From Clostridium estertheticum (lineage in GTDB: Bacteria; Bacillota; Clostridia; Clostridiales; Clostridiaceae), in contig NZ_JAAMNH020000001.1 of the NCBI RefSeq assembly GCF_011065935.2, positions 1,695,001-1,759,000 of the forward strand: a stretch of DNA of 64,000 nt. Direction: 5' to 3'. The notes beneath the pieces were generated by a model. It worked only from the letters and a program-made list of their open reading frames with translations. It was not told the origin of the DNA and ran no database searches. Position 1 is the stretch's first letter. Each line of letters begins with the position of its first letter. Made by a program: the position numbers and the translations under genes. Shown piece after piece: positions 9,420 through 18,704 of this stretch.

Positions 9420-10106
9420 ATGAGTAGAATATTAATAGTGGAAGATGAAGAGTCTATCAGAAAGTTTATTAAAATTAGTTTAAAGAGAGAAAAATTCCAG
9501 GTTTTTGAGGCTGCCTCTGCAGAGGAAGGCATGCAAAAAATACTACAGGAAACCCCAGATGTGCTTATATTAGATGTTATGCTTCCGGGTATGAATGGAT
9601 TTGAGCTTTGTAAAAAATTAAAAAAACAAAATGAGAATATTGGGATAATTATTTTAACAGCTAGAGGACAAGATATGGATAAAATTATGGGGCTAGAATT
9701 TGGTGCAGATGATTATATGGTAAAGCCTTTTAACCCATTAGAGCTTATTGCAAGGATAAATTCCCTTTTAAGGCGAATGAAGTACAAAAATAAAGAACAA
9801 TCAAATTTTATTAATTCTAGAGAATTTAGAATTGATCTATACTCAAAGAAAATTTTTAAAAGTGATATAGAATTAGATTTAACGCCAAAAGAATTTTTAC
9901 TAATGAAGATGTTTATTCAAAATCCTAGTAAGGCATTGAGTCGCGATGAGCTTTTAAATTCAATTTGGGGATATGAGTTCATTGGAGATACTAAAATAGT
10001 TGATGTAAATATTAGAAGACTTAGAAGTAAAGTCGAAAAAGATCCATCAGATCCTAAGTATATAGAAACGGTTTGGGGAACAGGCTACAGATGGGGGGAT
10101 TCTTAA
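9420..10106 (+). CDS. OmpR/PhoB-family response regulator
   Basis: This encodes a 228-residue two-component transcription factor. The receiver domain (1-120) has the acidic pair at residues 8-10, the phosphoacceptor Asp52 (LILDVMLPG), the conserved TA around 82 and the Lys of DDYMVKPF. A winged-helix DNA-binding domain follows (about 130-228, ending ETVWGTGYRWG). The start follows TTGGGGGG. One base separates its stop from the TTG start of the sensor kinase, so the two are translationally coupled. The target genes are not identifiable; the lipoprotein gene immediately downstream is a candidate. Confidence 0.95.
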   Translation: MSRILIVEDEESIRKFIKISLKREKFQVFEAASAEEGMQKILQETPDVLILDVMLPGMNGFELCKKLKKQNENIGIIILTARGQDMDKIMGLEFGADDYMVKPFNPLELIARINSLLRRMKYKNKEQSNFINSREFRIDLYSKKIFKSDIELDLTPKEFLLMKMFIQNPSKALSRDELLNSIWGYEFIGDTKIVDVNIRRLRSKVEKDPSDPKYIETVWGTGYRWGDS

Positions 10107-10107
10107 A

Positions 10108-11490
10108 TTGAGCTCCATAAGGACAAAGCTAACGAGTAGTTATCTAGTGGTAATACTAATTACTGTTATAATTGTAGAGGGATTTTTAATGGCAGCTACT
10201 AAAAAATACTATTACAAAAATTTAGAATCAAATCTATCAAATCAGTTAAAGTTATCTACTAGCTTTTATAATACATACTTAGCATCAGCAGGTGTGAAGG
10301 AAAATGTGGCTAATAATGTAGACGTGTTTTATGAAAATATTAGTGCTGAAGTTCAAGTTATAGACTTAAATGGATTTGTTATTATGGATTCCCTGGGCTC
10401 AATTCCAGCAGAAAAATTGGAGGGAAAGGATTTTAAAGTAGCCTTAGATGGAAAGCTTGGTAGCATAATTGATAGACAAAAATATGAAAATGAGGGGGTT
10501 ATGACAGTAGCATATCCCTTGTTTTATAATGGGAAAATAAATGGGGTATTAAGGTTTATAACCTCCCTTAAGAAAATTGATGAGGATATTTATGCGCTGT
10601 CTAGGTTTTTCCTCATTACTGGTGGAATGGTTATTATACTATCAGGAATTGTAAGCCTCTTTATTTCAAATATAATAACTAAACCTATAAAAAAAATCAT
10701 GGTAGGTGCGCAAAAAATGGCCAGTGGAAATTTCAATGAGAAAATCAATATAAATTCAGATGATGAATTAGGACAACTAGCAAAAACCTTAAACTATATG
10801 ACAGAAGAAATATTAAAAAGTGAAAGGCTGAAGAATGAATTTATTGCCTCTGTATCACATGAACTGAGAACGCCACTTACATCTATTAAAGGATGGTCTA
10901 TTGTATTAAATTCTAGCGAGTTACAAGATGAAGAAGAACTTAAAGAGGGGCTTGAAATTATAGAACAAGAATCTGATAGATTAACTTTTTTAGTTGAGGA
11001 TTTGTTGGATTTCTCTAAATTATCTTCAGCAAAAGTGTCTATAAAGAAGGACTTTATTGATTTAAAAGATATTTTAATGAATATAAAAATGCAGACTTTG
11101 CCTAGAGTTTTAAAGGAAAACATTCAGCTTAATCTAGAAATAGAAGAAAGTTTACCGAAAATATTTGTGGATAAAAATAGGATAAAACAAGTACTAATAA
11201 ATATTCTAGATAATTCTTTTAAATTCACACCAAATGGAGGAACTATAAGCATAAGGGCGCATTTAGAAGTTGAAAATATTGTTATAAAAATAATAGATAC
11301 AGGATGCGGTATACCGAAAGATGAATTACCAAGAGTAAAAGAAAAGTTTTTCAAAGGTAAAAATGCTAATTCTAAAAACGGTATAGGACTTTCAATATGT
11401 GATGAAATTATAAAGCTTCACGATGGTAAACTCCAAATTAATAGTGTGATTGACAAGGGTACAGAGGTATGCATAATTATTCCAATATAA
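10108..11490 (+). CDS. PhoR-type membrane sensor histidine kinase
   Basis: This encodes a 460-residue partner of the preceding regulator. It has TM1 (about 10-28), an extracellular region of about 130 residues (PAS/Cache-like), TM2 (about 165-187), a HAMP linker, a HisKA domain with the phosphoacceptor His251 in SVSHELRTPLTSIKG, and an ATPase domain with N-box (NILDNSFKFTPNGG), G1 (DTGCGIP) and G2 (GIGLSIC). The start is a TTG placed after the GGGGG within the regulator's last codons. The stimulus is unknown. The next gene, a lipoprotein, starts 39 bp downstream and may belong to the same transcript. Confidence 0.94.
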   Translation: MSSIRTKLTSSYLVVILITVIIVEGFLMAATKKYYYKNLESNLSNQLKLSTSFYNTYLASAGVKENVANNVDVFYENISAEVQVIDLNGFVIMDSLGSIPAEKLEGKDFKVALDGKLGSIIDRQKYENEGVMTVAYPLFYNGKINGVLRFITSLKKIDEDIYALSRFFLITGGMVIILSGIVSLFISNIITKPIKKIMVGAQKMASGNFNEKININSDDELGQLAKTLNYMTEEILKSERLKNEFIASVSHELRTPLTSIKGWSIVLNSSELQDEEELKEGLEIIEQESDRLTFLVEDLLDFSKLSSAKVSIKKDFIDLKDILMNIKMQTLPRVLKENIQLNLEIEESLPKIFVDKNRIKQVLINILDNSFKFTPNGGTISIRAHLEVENIVIKIIDTGCGIPKDELPRVKEKFFKGKNANSKNGIGLSICDEIIKLHDGKLQINSVIDKGTEVCIIIPI

Positions 11491-11528
11491 CCTCAGAATA
11501 ATTATATTGTGCAAGGGAGCAAAAAGTT

Positions 11529-13049
11529 ATGAAAAAAATATTATCTTTATTTATTTTAGTAATAATATTGTTAAATTTAACGGCCTGCAATGATGTTGAT
11601 TTATCAACAACAAGCAGAGTAACGCCACCTAAAGTAGCAATTCCAGTAGAGGGCATTTGGAAGGTAGAGAGCTATGCTTTTTCATCTATGTCTAAAATGG
11701 ATGAAGAGGAAGCAAAGCAGTGGATTGGAAAAAAGGCATTTTTTAATGAGCAAAAAGTTGTTCTTCCAGATGATAATTGTGAAAAACCTGAATTTAAGAT
11801 CAAGAGCGTGGATACAAAAACATATTTATATAGTAATTACAAATCTTCCATGGAACATCTTAATATAAATCAAAGTGAAATTAAGATCATCACTATTACT
11901 TCTAATCAAAATTATTTTAGAGATATTATCAAAATCGATGATAATAGGATAATTATAATAAAGGAAGGGGTATTTTTCACACTGCTCAAGGTGAATAATG
12001 AAAATAAAATAAGCATAGATGACATGAAAAATAAAAATAAATTATCTTATAGTAAGTTTGACACCTATACAAAGAAAGAGCAATCTGGCCTTTTGTTAGG
12101 ACTAAAATATTATAAACCTGTTGATTATAAGTTGCCTTATATTAATGAAAACAAAAGCATATTGGAACCGGTATACAGAACATTATGGATAAGCTATGAT
12201 GGGACGATAGATCCAATATCGGAACTGCCATTTTTATTTGTGCCCAGAAGGACTGGGTTTTGGAAGCTCCAGGTTAATAGAGAAATTACAAATAATTATG
12301 GGATGGATTCCTTTGTAGCAGCTCCCATAGGCAAAGAAATGAAAAAAGAAATCATAAAAGTTAAAAATGCAGGCTTTTATGACCTGAAAAGTATTAATTT
12401 TGTGGGAAACGATTATGTCTGTTATGAGAGAGACGTTGAAATTGGAGTAAAAGGTGATAGACAACCAAATGCGGCTCATTCATTAGAAGTGGTTCCCTTG
12501 GACACTATATATACTGGGTCAGAAGTTCCAATTGTTGCACCAAAGGTGTTAGGTGAAAAGGGATTAGAGGGTCTGAATTCTGGAGCAAAATCATATTTAA
12601 GAACTATTCCAGAAAAAGATAAAAAACTATTAAAGGATACTCCGTTACCTACAAGTTTTGGTATTTTCAGAAAAAATGGGAAATGGTTGTTACGCGGAAG
12701 ATTAAATTATTCTAGTCCATCTGTAAAAAATGAATATGCAGACTTTAATGTTCCCATAGAAGCACCTGATAACCTGGTAAACTATGATTCACTATTTCCT
12801 TCTTGGGAGGTTATAAAGCAAAAGGTTCCTAGTGCATTAGATGCATATACCTCTCCTAATAAGGATATTGTAGTAGTGTTAACAAATTCAAATTTATTAG
12901 TTTATGCTATTAAAGATAATATTTTAGGGGAGGCTCCCTTAAGCGAGTTACAACTTAAAAATTCAGAAGTGTCTGTTATGGCGCAGTGGGCAACAGATGA
13001 TTATGTTAAAATTTGGTCTGAAGAGGTAAAGAAGCTTCAAAGCAAATAA
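11529..13049 (+). CDS. Large predicted lipoprotein, unknown function
   Basis: This encodes a 506-residue protein with a lipoprotein signal peptide: a positively charged start, a hydrophobic core, then the lipobox LTAC with Cys20. The mature part is mostly beta-rich and polar with no motif I can name. It lies 39 bp after the histidine kinase gene, which suggests co-regulation or a role as accessory sensor or output of that system; this is inference from position only. No terminator is evident between it and the PAP2 gene 82 bp downstream. Confidence 0.8.
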   Translation: MKKILSLFILVIILLNLTACNDVDLSTTSRVTPPKVAIPVEGIWKVESYAFSSMSKMDEEEAKQWIGKKAFFNEQKVVLPDDNCEKPEFKIKSVDTKTYLYSNYKSSMEHLNINQSEIKIITITSNQNYFRDIIKIDDNRIIIIKEGVFFTLLKVNNENKISIDDMKNKNKLSYSKFDTYTKKEQSGLLLGLKYYKPVDYKLPYINENKSILEPVYRTLWISYDGTIDPISELPFLFVPRRTGFWKLQVNREITNNYGMDSFVAAPIGKEMKKEIIKVKNAGFYDLKSINFVGNDYVCYERDVEIGVKGDRQPNAAHSLEVVPLDTIYTGSEVPIVAPKVLGEKGLEGLNSGAKSYLRTIPEKDKKLLKDTPLPTSFGIFRKNGKWLLRGRLNYSSPSVKNEYADFNVPIEAPDNLVNYDSLFPSWEVIKQKVPSALDAYTSPNKDIVVVLTNSNLLVYAIKDNILGEAPLSELQLKNSEVSVMAQWATDDYVKIWSEEVKKLQSK

Positions 13050-13069
13050 TATAGTTGAGCTTCATAGAG

Positions 13070-13101
13070 TGCTCACACATACATGTGTGCTCACACATAT
13101 A
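13070..13101. repeat. Short TGCTCACACATA repeat
   Basis: TGCTCACACATA occurs twice in tandem with a linking CATGTG, forming an imperfect CACACAT/ATGTGTG palindrome between the lipoprotein and PAP2 genes. It could be an operator or mRNA hairpin; the function is unknown. Confidence 0.4.
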
Positions 13102-13131
13102 TTAACTTTATGAGGTAGATAAGGAGGAAAT

Positions 13132-13992
13132 ATGCAGATTGAAATCATTAAATTTATACAATCCATGAAGTCTCCATTTTTGGATGTCTTCTTTCAAATA
13201 GTTACAATGACTGGAGAAGAGTATTTTTACATTATTGCAGCTGCTATAATATTTTGGTGCGTAAATAAAAAATTTGGGTATAAACTAGGCTTTGCACTCT
13301 TGACAAGTACAATTGTAAATACCGTATTGAAGGATTTAGTAAATTCAGCAAGACCGATAGGGGTATCGGGTATAAGATCTTTGAGAATACAAACGGCTAC
13401 AGGACAATCTTTTCCAAGTGGACATACTCAAGGAGCTTCCACTTTTTGGGTTTCATGGATTGTTCAAGTTAGGAAAAGGTGGATTTATATAGTCGGAATC
13501 ACAGTAATCCTTTTAGTGGCATATTCTAGAATGTATCTGGGAGTGCATTACCCAATAGATGTAATTGGTGGAGCGGCAATTGGCTTTATATGGGTTTTCA
13601 TCTCCAATTATATTTTTGACTATGCTGAAACAACTAGAAAAAAATGGATACTAATGGTGATGGTTGTGCCTATGCTTATTGGAATGATATTTTTTAAAGA
13701 AAAAACTTATTATACAATATCAGGAACAGTATTAGGTTTCTATATTGGATACTTAATTGAGTCAAAGTATGTTCAGTATGAGGTTAGAAATACCTTTGCA
13801 GCGCAACTAATTAAAGTGGTGTTTGGATTAACTATTCTTATAATATTAAAAAGTGCATTAAAGGTGATTTTACCTATAAGCGTGGGTGCTGATTTTTTAA
13901 GATATTTTTTAATTGGATTGTGGATTACAGTTGGAGCGCCCTACTTATTTAAAAGATTTATGGGAGAGGTTAAGCAAAGAGGATTACTATAA
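13132..13992 (+). CDS. PAP2-superfamily membrane phosphatase
   Basis: This encodes a 286-residue polytopic membrane protein with the three lipid-phosphatase signature motifs: KDLVNSARP (67-75), PSGH (95-98) and SRMYLGVHYPID (132-143, catalytic His139). The family dephosphorylates lipid pyrophosphates or phosphatidic/undecaprenyl phosphates at the membrane surface. About six helices are visible, three of them after the third motif, making it longer than minimal PAP2 proteins. The ATG follows AAGGAGG. The substrate cannot be fixed; recycling of undecaprenyl pyrophosphate is one option. Confidence 0.92.
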   Translation: MQIEIIKFIQSMKSPFLDVFFQIVTMTGEEYFYIIAAAIIFWCVNKKFGYKLGFALLTSTIVNTVLKDLVNSARPIGVSGIRSLRIQTATGQSFPSGHTQGASTFWVSWIVQVRKRWIYIVGITVILLVAYSRMYLGVHYPIDVIGGAAIGFIWVFISNYIFDYAETTRKKWILMVMVVPMLIGMIFFKEKTYYTISGTVLGFYIGYLIESKYVQYEVRNTFAAQLIKVVFGLTILIILKSALKVILPISVGADFLRYFLIGLWITVGAPYLFKRFMGEVKQRGLL

Positions 13993-14123
13993 TAGCTATT
14001 TTGCATATTTTTTAATTTAATTAATATTATAATTCAAATCACCGTAGACAGGCTATGGCATATAGTGCTAAAATTATTATAAGAACACAGGTTATAGTGT
14101 ATTTTATAAGAAGAGGTGCTAAT

Positions 14124-15320
14124 GTGAAATATCATAAGAGTATATTAAAAAAATTATGTATCTTATTATTAGTTTTAATATTAGAAACAGTGAATTTACC
14201 ATTAATGTCAGTAGAGGCATCGGCACTACAGCTAAATGGCAGTTCGGTTGTAGCATATAATGCTTCAGTTGTGGAAAAAATAGCATATTCAGCACAGGAT
14301 TTAAATAGTATTTTAAAAGAGCAGTTAGGGCAAAGAGAGACAAGCTTTAACATAAGGTATAAGTCAGACACAACGGATTTAAAAGCTATAATAGAAACTG
14401 GCATTGATGGAATTTTAAAAGCTGATGATTATTTAGAAAGTTGCTTAATATCATATAAATGTAGCTATAGTGGATATGAAAATGATGTTACAATAAACTT
14501 TACTTTTAAATTTTATACTACAAAAATACAAGAGGATTATGTGGACTCACAAGTAACTGCAATCCTCAAAGATATAATAAAAATTAGTATGAATGATGAT
14601 CAAAAGGAAAAAGTAATTCACGATTATATTGTAGCTCATGTAGCTTATGATACTACACTTACTAAATTTAGTGCTTATGAAGCATTAAAAAATGGCACAA
14701 CTGTGTGCAGTGGGTATGCACAATTAGCTTACAAAATGTTAAATGAGGTAGGTATTAAAACAAAAATAGTTGTAGGAACAGGTAATGGTGAGGATCATGC
14801 TTGGAATTTAGTAAATATCAATAATATCTGGTACCATCTTGATTGTACTTGGGATGATCCGCTGCCAGATAAAAAAGGTAGAGTGCTTTATAATTATTTT
14901 AATTTAAATGATATAAAAATTTCAGAGGATCATATATTCGTAAAATTGGATTATCCTTTAGCAAACCAGGTTTATAAAGCTAAATTACCAATATTTAATG
15001 AAAGTGAATTTGTGCAATTGAGTAAAAACCTAAGTAATACTGTGGTTATGAAAAGTAAAGAATGGAATATTAACTTTAATAGTGGAATCAATGAGTTAAG
15101 TTTAAAGGATAAGATATTCATATACAAGGAGGGAACAAACTCTTATTTCCCTATAATTCTTCAGGTATCTGATGATAAAAAAGCTGTTAAAATTATGCAT
15201 AGCACACCTTTTGAAGTGGGTGGAAGTTATACCTTATATATAAGCAAAGACATTATTGGTATGGATGGAAGTGTAAAATTAAAGACTTCTGTGAAAATGG
15301 GTTTTACAATTTCAAATTAG
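14124..15320 (+). CDS. Secreted transglutaminase-like protein
   Basis: This encodes a 398-residue protein. A GTG start at 14124, just after AAGAGGTG, places a classical signal peptide at the N-terminus (ending near VEASA, about residue 33); upstream in-frame codons are less likely. The transglutaminase-like core has the catalytic triad Cys195 (TVCSGYAQLAYKML), His225 (GEDHAWN) and Asp240 (HLDCTWDDP). A C-terminal beta domain of about 110 residues may bind cell wall or act as a bacterial Ig-like module. Such proteins are usually surface proteases or cross-linkers. The substrate is unknown. Confidence 0.88.
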   Translation: MKYHKSILKKLCILLLVLILETVNLPLMSVEASALQLNGSSVVAYNASVVEKIAYSAQDLNSILKEQLGQRETSFNIRYKSDTTDLKAIIETGIDGILKADDYLESCLISYKCSYSGYENDVTINFTFKFYTTKIQEDYVDSQVTAILKDIIKISMNDDQKEKVIHDYIVAHVAYDTTLTKFSAYEALKNGTTVCSGYAQLAYKMLNEVGIKTKIVVGTGNGEDHAWNLVNINNIWYHLDCTWDDPLPDKKGRVLYNYFNLNDIKISEDHIFVKLDYPLANQVYKAKLPIFNESEFVQLSKNLSNTVVMKSKEWNINFNSGINELSLKDKIFIYKEGTNSYFPIILQVSDDKKAVKIMHSTPFEVGGSYTLYISKDIIGMDGSVKLKTSVKMGFTISN

Positions 15321-15394
15321 AGAAATTAATCCGTAAAATTAATAAATAAAAGATGTAAATAGAAAATGAGATAGTTTAGAAGGAGTTGATAGAT

Positions 15395-15721
15395 ATGCCA
15401 CAGTTAAAATTGCAGGGTGTGGAAGTAAATGATATATGTAAAATAAGTATAGATATGATACAAGAAATGCAAGAACTTCTTGAATGCCCCAAAAATTATT
15501 TTACATTAGAATGTACTAGTTCAACGTATATCATGGAAGGTGAAATAATAAAAACATACCCTATAGTAGAGGTTGCATGGTTTGATAGAGGTCAAAAAGT
15601 TCAGGATGCCATGGCTAAAATAATTACAAAATATATTCATTCAGCAGGATATAAAGATGTAGACGTTATTTTCAGTATTTTAGAAGAAAATCGATACTAT
15701 GAAAATGGGAAGCATTTTTAA
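15395..15721 (+). CDS. DUF1904-family protein
   Basis: This encodes a 108-residue soluble protein resembling DUF1904, a small alpha/beta fold similar to tautomerase and 5-carboxymethyl-2-hydroxymuconate isomerase proteins; no function is established. The ATG at 15395 is chosen because AAGGAG ends nine bases before it. Conserved-looking segments are ECTSSTYIMEG and YPIVEVAWFDRGQ. It is a stand-alone gene; a mobile-element remnant follows. Confidence 0.75.
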   Translation: MPQLKLQGVEVNDICKISIDMIQEMQELLECPKNYFTLECTSSTYIMEGEIIKTYPIVEVAWFDRGQKVQDAMAKIITKYIHSAGYKDVDVIFSILEENRYYENGKHF

Positions 15722-15765
15722 AACTAGACAAATAATAAATGAAATAGAATATATTTTTTGAAAAA

Positions 15766-15893
15766 TCGCCACGCACCCTCGAGGCTTTAGTCAAGAGTTA
15801 GTGGCGAGGTATTAATACTGTATATTTTTGTTGATTTAGGTAAAACTATTAGTACTTAGATGCCTTTGACTTTAGTCATGGGAGGTTCACATT
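15766..15893 (+). mobile_element. Solitary IS200/IS605-like right end (possible omega-RNA remnant)
   Basis: The stretch contains a 7-bp stem (TCGCCAC 15766-15772 with GTGGCGA 15801-15807) and ends in CCTTTGACTTTAGTCATGGG followed by AGGTTCAC. That terminal hairpin plus TTCAC layout resembles the right ends of IS200/IS605-group elements, where the transposon end doubles as TnpB guide-RNA scaffold. No tnpA or tnpB gene is present. It may be a MITE-like derivative or a leftover end. The identification is by pattern recall, not comparison. Confidence 0.5.
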
Positions 15894-15935
15894 GTAAAAC
15901 ATATAAGTATAAGTATAGATAAGGGAGATGTTTTT

Positions 15936-16067
15936 ATGCCTAAAGATAGTCAACCGGATAATAAATTCTCTAGACTAGTAAAGAGTAAGTATGATACCCC
16001 AATAACAAGAGAAACTGGAAAAAATCAAAATGCTACAACAAAAAAACAATCTGCTGATAGAAAATAG
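15936..16067 (+). CDS. Small basic hypothetical protein (43 aa)
   Basis: This encodes a 43-residue, highly charged, Lys/Ser/Thr/Gln-rich protein starting MPKDSQPDNK, with no membrane segment. AAGGGAG lies at a good distance ahead of the ATG and a strong terminator lies just after the stop, which supports a real gene. Its size and composition recall small spore proteins, but no family motif is visible. Confidence 0.6.
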   Translation: MPKDSQPDNKFSRLVKSKYDTPITRETGKNQNATTKKQSADRK

Positions 16068-16072
16068 AAGCA

Positions 16073-16110
16073 ATAAAGCATATAAACTTTTGTTTATATG
16101 CTTTTATTAT
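16073..16110 (+). terminator. Rho-independent terminator
   Basis: Arms AGCATATAAAC and GTTTATATGCT form a hairpin followed by TTTTATT, closing the small basic-protein gene. Confidence 0.88.
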
Positions 16111-16279
16111 ATAGAAAATTGGTAAATTAAAGATATAATGTTTAACCTTACAGTTATTTAAAATTATAATTTCCTGAGAAATAAAAAATATTGTTATAAT
16201 TTATTGCATTATCACAATATTATGTTAGAATTTATATATATTATTATTTTAATTATAATAATTTCTTAGTTTGTAATAG

Positions 16280-16352
16280 TTAATCCCAGTTAAAAGTCTG
16301 TGGTTGTTTATATTTTGAAGCTACGGGATGCCTGTGGCTTTTTATATTTTTA
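16280..16352 (+). promoter_or_regulatory. Hairpin leader upstream of cysS
   Basis: AGCTACGGGATGCCTGTGGCT can fold with a following T-run at about 16318-16350. The ATCCC before it can pair with GGGAT inside it, suggesting alternative folds. It is not a T-box, as no TGGNACC antiterminator sequence is present. It may be an attenuator or simply an upstream terminator. Confidence 0.35.
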
Positions 16353-16430
16353 AATGCAAGGATTAAATTATTAATAAGATTTTTCTGAGACATTGGATAC
16401 TATGGTACTATTAAAGAAGGAGTGAATATA

Positions 16431-17837
16431 TTGAGTTTTTATGTTTATAATACACTGACTAGAAATAAAGATGAGTTTATACCTTATAAAGAAGGTAAGG
16501 TGGGAATGTACACATGTGGGCCTACAGTTTACAACTATGCACATATAGGTAATTTAAGGACATATATTTTCGAGGATGTACTTAAGAAATCCTTAGAGTA
16601 TGTAAATTATAAAGTTAAGCATGTAATGAATGTAACGGATGTAGGTCACCTTCAATCAGATGGAGATGAAGGCGAAGATAAGATGGCCCTGGGAGCAAGT
16701 CGTGAGCATAAAACTGTATGGGAAATAGCTAAGTTTTATGAAGACTCTTTTTTTGAGGATTGCACCAAACTTAATATAAAAAGACCAACTATTGTATGTA
16801 GAGCAACAGATCATATACAGGACATGATAGATCTTATAAAGAAACTTGAAGAAAAAGGCTACACTTATGTCTCTAATGGAAATGTATATTTTGAAATTGA
16901 TAAATTTCCAGATTACACGAAGCTTGCAAATATTAGTATAGATGAGCTTAAAGCAGGAAGTAGAATAGAAATAGATCCTAATAAAAAAAATCCACTTGAT
17001 TTTGTATTATGGTTTACAAATTCTAAGTTTTCTAATCAAATTATGCAGTGGGAGTCACCATGGGGTAGAGGATTTCCAGGCTGGCATTTAGAATGTTCCG
17101 CAATGTCTATTAAATATATTGGTGAATATTTAGATATTCATTGTGGAGGAATAGATCATATTGCTATACATCACACTAATGAAGTAGCTCAATCTGAAGG
17201 GGCACTAGGACATAAATGGGTAAAATACTGGATGCATGCGGAGTTTCTAGTAGTAGATAGTGGTAAGATGTCAAAATCTACTGGGGAGTTTTTAACGGTT
17301 TCAAAGCTTGAAGAAGAAGGCTATAGCCCTCTTGATTATAGATATTTCTGTCTTCAATCTAAATATAGAAAACAGTTAGTGTTTAGTTTTGAGAGTTTAA
17401 CTGATGCTAAGAAGGGACTTAAAAAGCTTAAAGAGAGAATAGCTGCTGTTTTATCTTCTATAGATGAAAATGATGTAGTAAGTGATGAGAAAACTTCCAT
17501 ATACAAAGAAAACTTCACATCATGTATCAGTGACGATTTAAATATAGCAAATGCTTTCACTGTACTTTTCGACGTTTTAAAAGATGATGAACTAAGCAAT
17601 AAGGAAAAAGCTGTACTTATAGAAGATTTCGATAAGGTATTGTCCTTAGATCTTATGACAGTAGAAAATGGAGCTTCAAATGTAGATGAGCAGCTTATAA
17701 ATAAGCTTATAATTGAGAGGGCTGACGCAAGAGCCAGTAAAAATTGGGCAAGAGCAGATGAAATAAGAAATGAATTTATAGCTATGAATATTGAACTTCT
17801 TGATACTAAGGAAGGAACAACTTGGAAAACTAAATAA
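16431..17837 (+). CDS. cysS: Cysteinyl-tRNA synthetase
   Basis: This encodes a 468-residue class I synthetase charging tRNA-Cys. It shows the zinc/cysteine-recognising Cys29 (MYTCGPTVYN), the HIGH motif as HIGN (38-41), the WECSA-type motif as HLECSAMS, further zinc ligands in HCGGIDHIAIHHTNE and KMSKS near 279-283. The TTG start eight bases after AAGGAG begins MSFYVYNTLT, which matches the family; the GTG three codons upstream overlaps the ribosome binding site. It ends in a terminator. Confidence 0.97.
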   Translation: MSFYVYNTLTRNKDEFIPYKEGKVGMYTCGPTVYNYAHIGNLRTYIFEDVLKKSLEYVNYKVKHVMNVTDVGHLQSDGDEGEDKMALGASREHKTVWEIAKFYEDSFFEDCTKLNIKRPTIVCRATDHIQDMIDLIKKLEEKGYTYVSNGNVYFEIDKFPDYTKLANISIDELKAGSRIEIDPNKKNPLDFVLWFTNSKFSNQIMQWESPWGRGFPGWHLECSAMSIKYIGEYLDIHCGGIDHIAIHHTNEVAQSEGALGHKWVKYWMHAEFLVVDSGKMSKSTGEFLTVSKLEEEGYSPLDYRYFCLQSKYRKQLVFSFESLTDAKKGLKKLKERIAAVLSSIDENDVVSDEKTSIYKENFTSCISDDLNIANAFTVLFDVLKDDELSNKEKAVLIEDFDKVLSLDLMTVENGASNVDEQLINKLIIERADARASKNWARADEIRNEFIAMNIELLDTKEGTTWKTK

Positions 17838-17849
17838 GTATGAATTAAT

Positions 17850-17886
17850 AAAGTACCTATGAATAATCGTGGGTACTTTATTTTAG
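17850..17886 (+). terminator. cysS terminator
   Basis: Arms AAAGTACC and GGGTACTTT flank a 13-nt loop, followed by ATTTTA. Confidence 0.75.
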
Positions 17887-18062
17887 TTCTAGTTTTTTTA
17901 GTTATAAGGGTATTAAGTATAATTAAGGAAATATTAAGAAAACATGTAAAAAAAGATTGAATTAAATTCAGTTGCACTTTATAATAATTAAGAGAAAGAT
18001 TGTAAATTGAAATTAAATATTTTAGAAGGCAACTCAAAATACTAGAATTGTATTTTAAGGCT

Positions 18063-18664
18063 TAAGGCTCAGACTAGTGAATTAATTAACATAAGTGCAT
18101 TAGTTAATAATTTTGGTGCTGACCTTGATAAAGCAGTAGTTTCTATTGAAGAAATAAATTCTACAGCTAATTTAATTAGCGTTACAGCTAGAGCGGGAGA
18201 GGCTGGAAGAGGTTTTTCTGTGGTAGCAGAAGAAATAAGAAAACTTGCAGAACAGTCTAAGCATTCTTCAGGAAATATAAATAGTTTATTACAAGGCATT
18301 TCAACGGAAAGTGAAGCTGTAGCTCTGAGTTCTCATGGTGCACAATATTCTACAAAATCAAGTTGGAGTTATTAAAACTTCTATAAGTTCATTTAAAGAA
18401 ATTGTGGATAATATTGAAAGTATTATACCATTGATTAATGAAGTAAATAATAACATAGTGAAAATTGACAATAATAAAGGAGTTATTATTAATAAAATTA
18501 ATGAAACTTCTAGGGGATCAGAAGAAATTTCTGCTTTTTCTGAAGAAATATCTTCAGCTACTGAGGAGATGAGTGGATCTTCCACTGAAGTTGCAAATTC
18601 ATCTGGAGATTTAAATGAATTAACTTTAGAATTAATAAAAGCAGTTGAACTATTTAAAATTTAA
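18063..18664 (+). pseudogene. Decayed methyl-accepting chemotaxis protein (C-terminal remnant)
   Basis: Only the cytoplasmic signalling part survives, with no N-terminal sensor. The first frame reads through AQTSELINISALV to RAGEAGRGFSVVAEEIRKLA and stops near 18370. The hairpin-tip segment just before RAGEAGRG lacks the usual LLALNAAIE block, so part of the tip is deleted. A frameshift then moves the remaining C-terminal helix to another frame, ending VELFKI at 18664. No start codon with a ribosome binding site precedes it. Confidence 0.85.
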
Positions 18665-18704
18665 CGACATAGGATATTTATTATGGTTAAAAGGAGATGT
18701 TTAA

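Noticed and set aside
16280..16430. T-box upstream of cysS
   Set aside because: The conserved TGGNACC antiterminator sequence and Stem I motifs are absent.
17354..18037. Minus-strand 227-codon frame over cysS
   Set aside because: It runs antisense to the unmistakable CysRS gene and has Ser/Leu-rich shadow composition.
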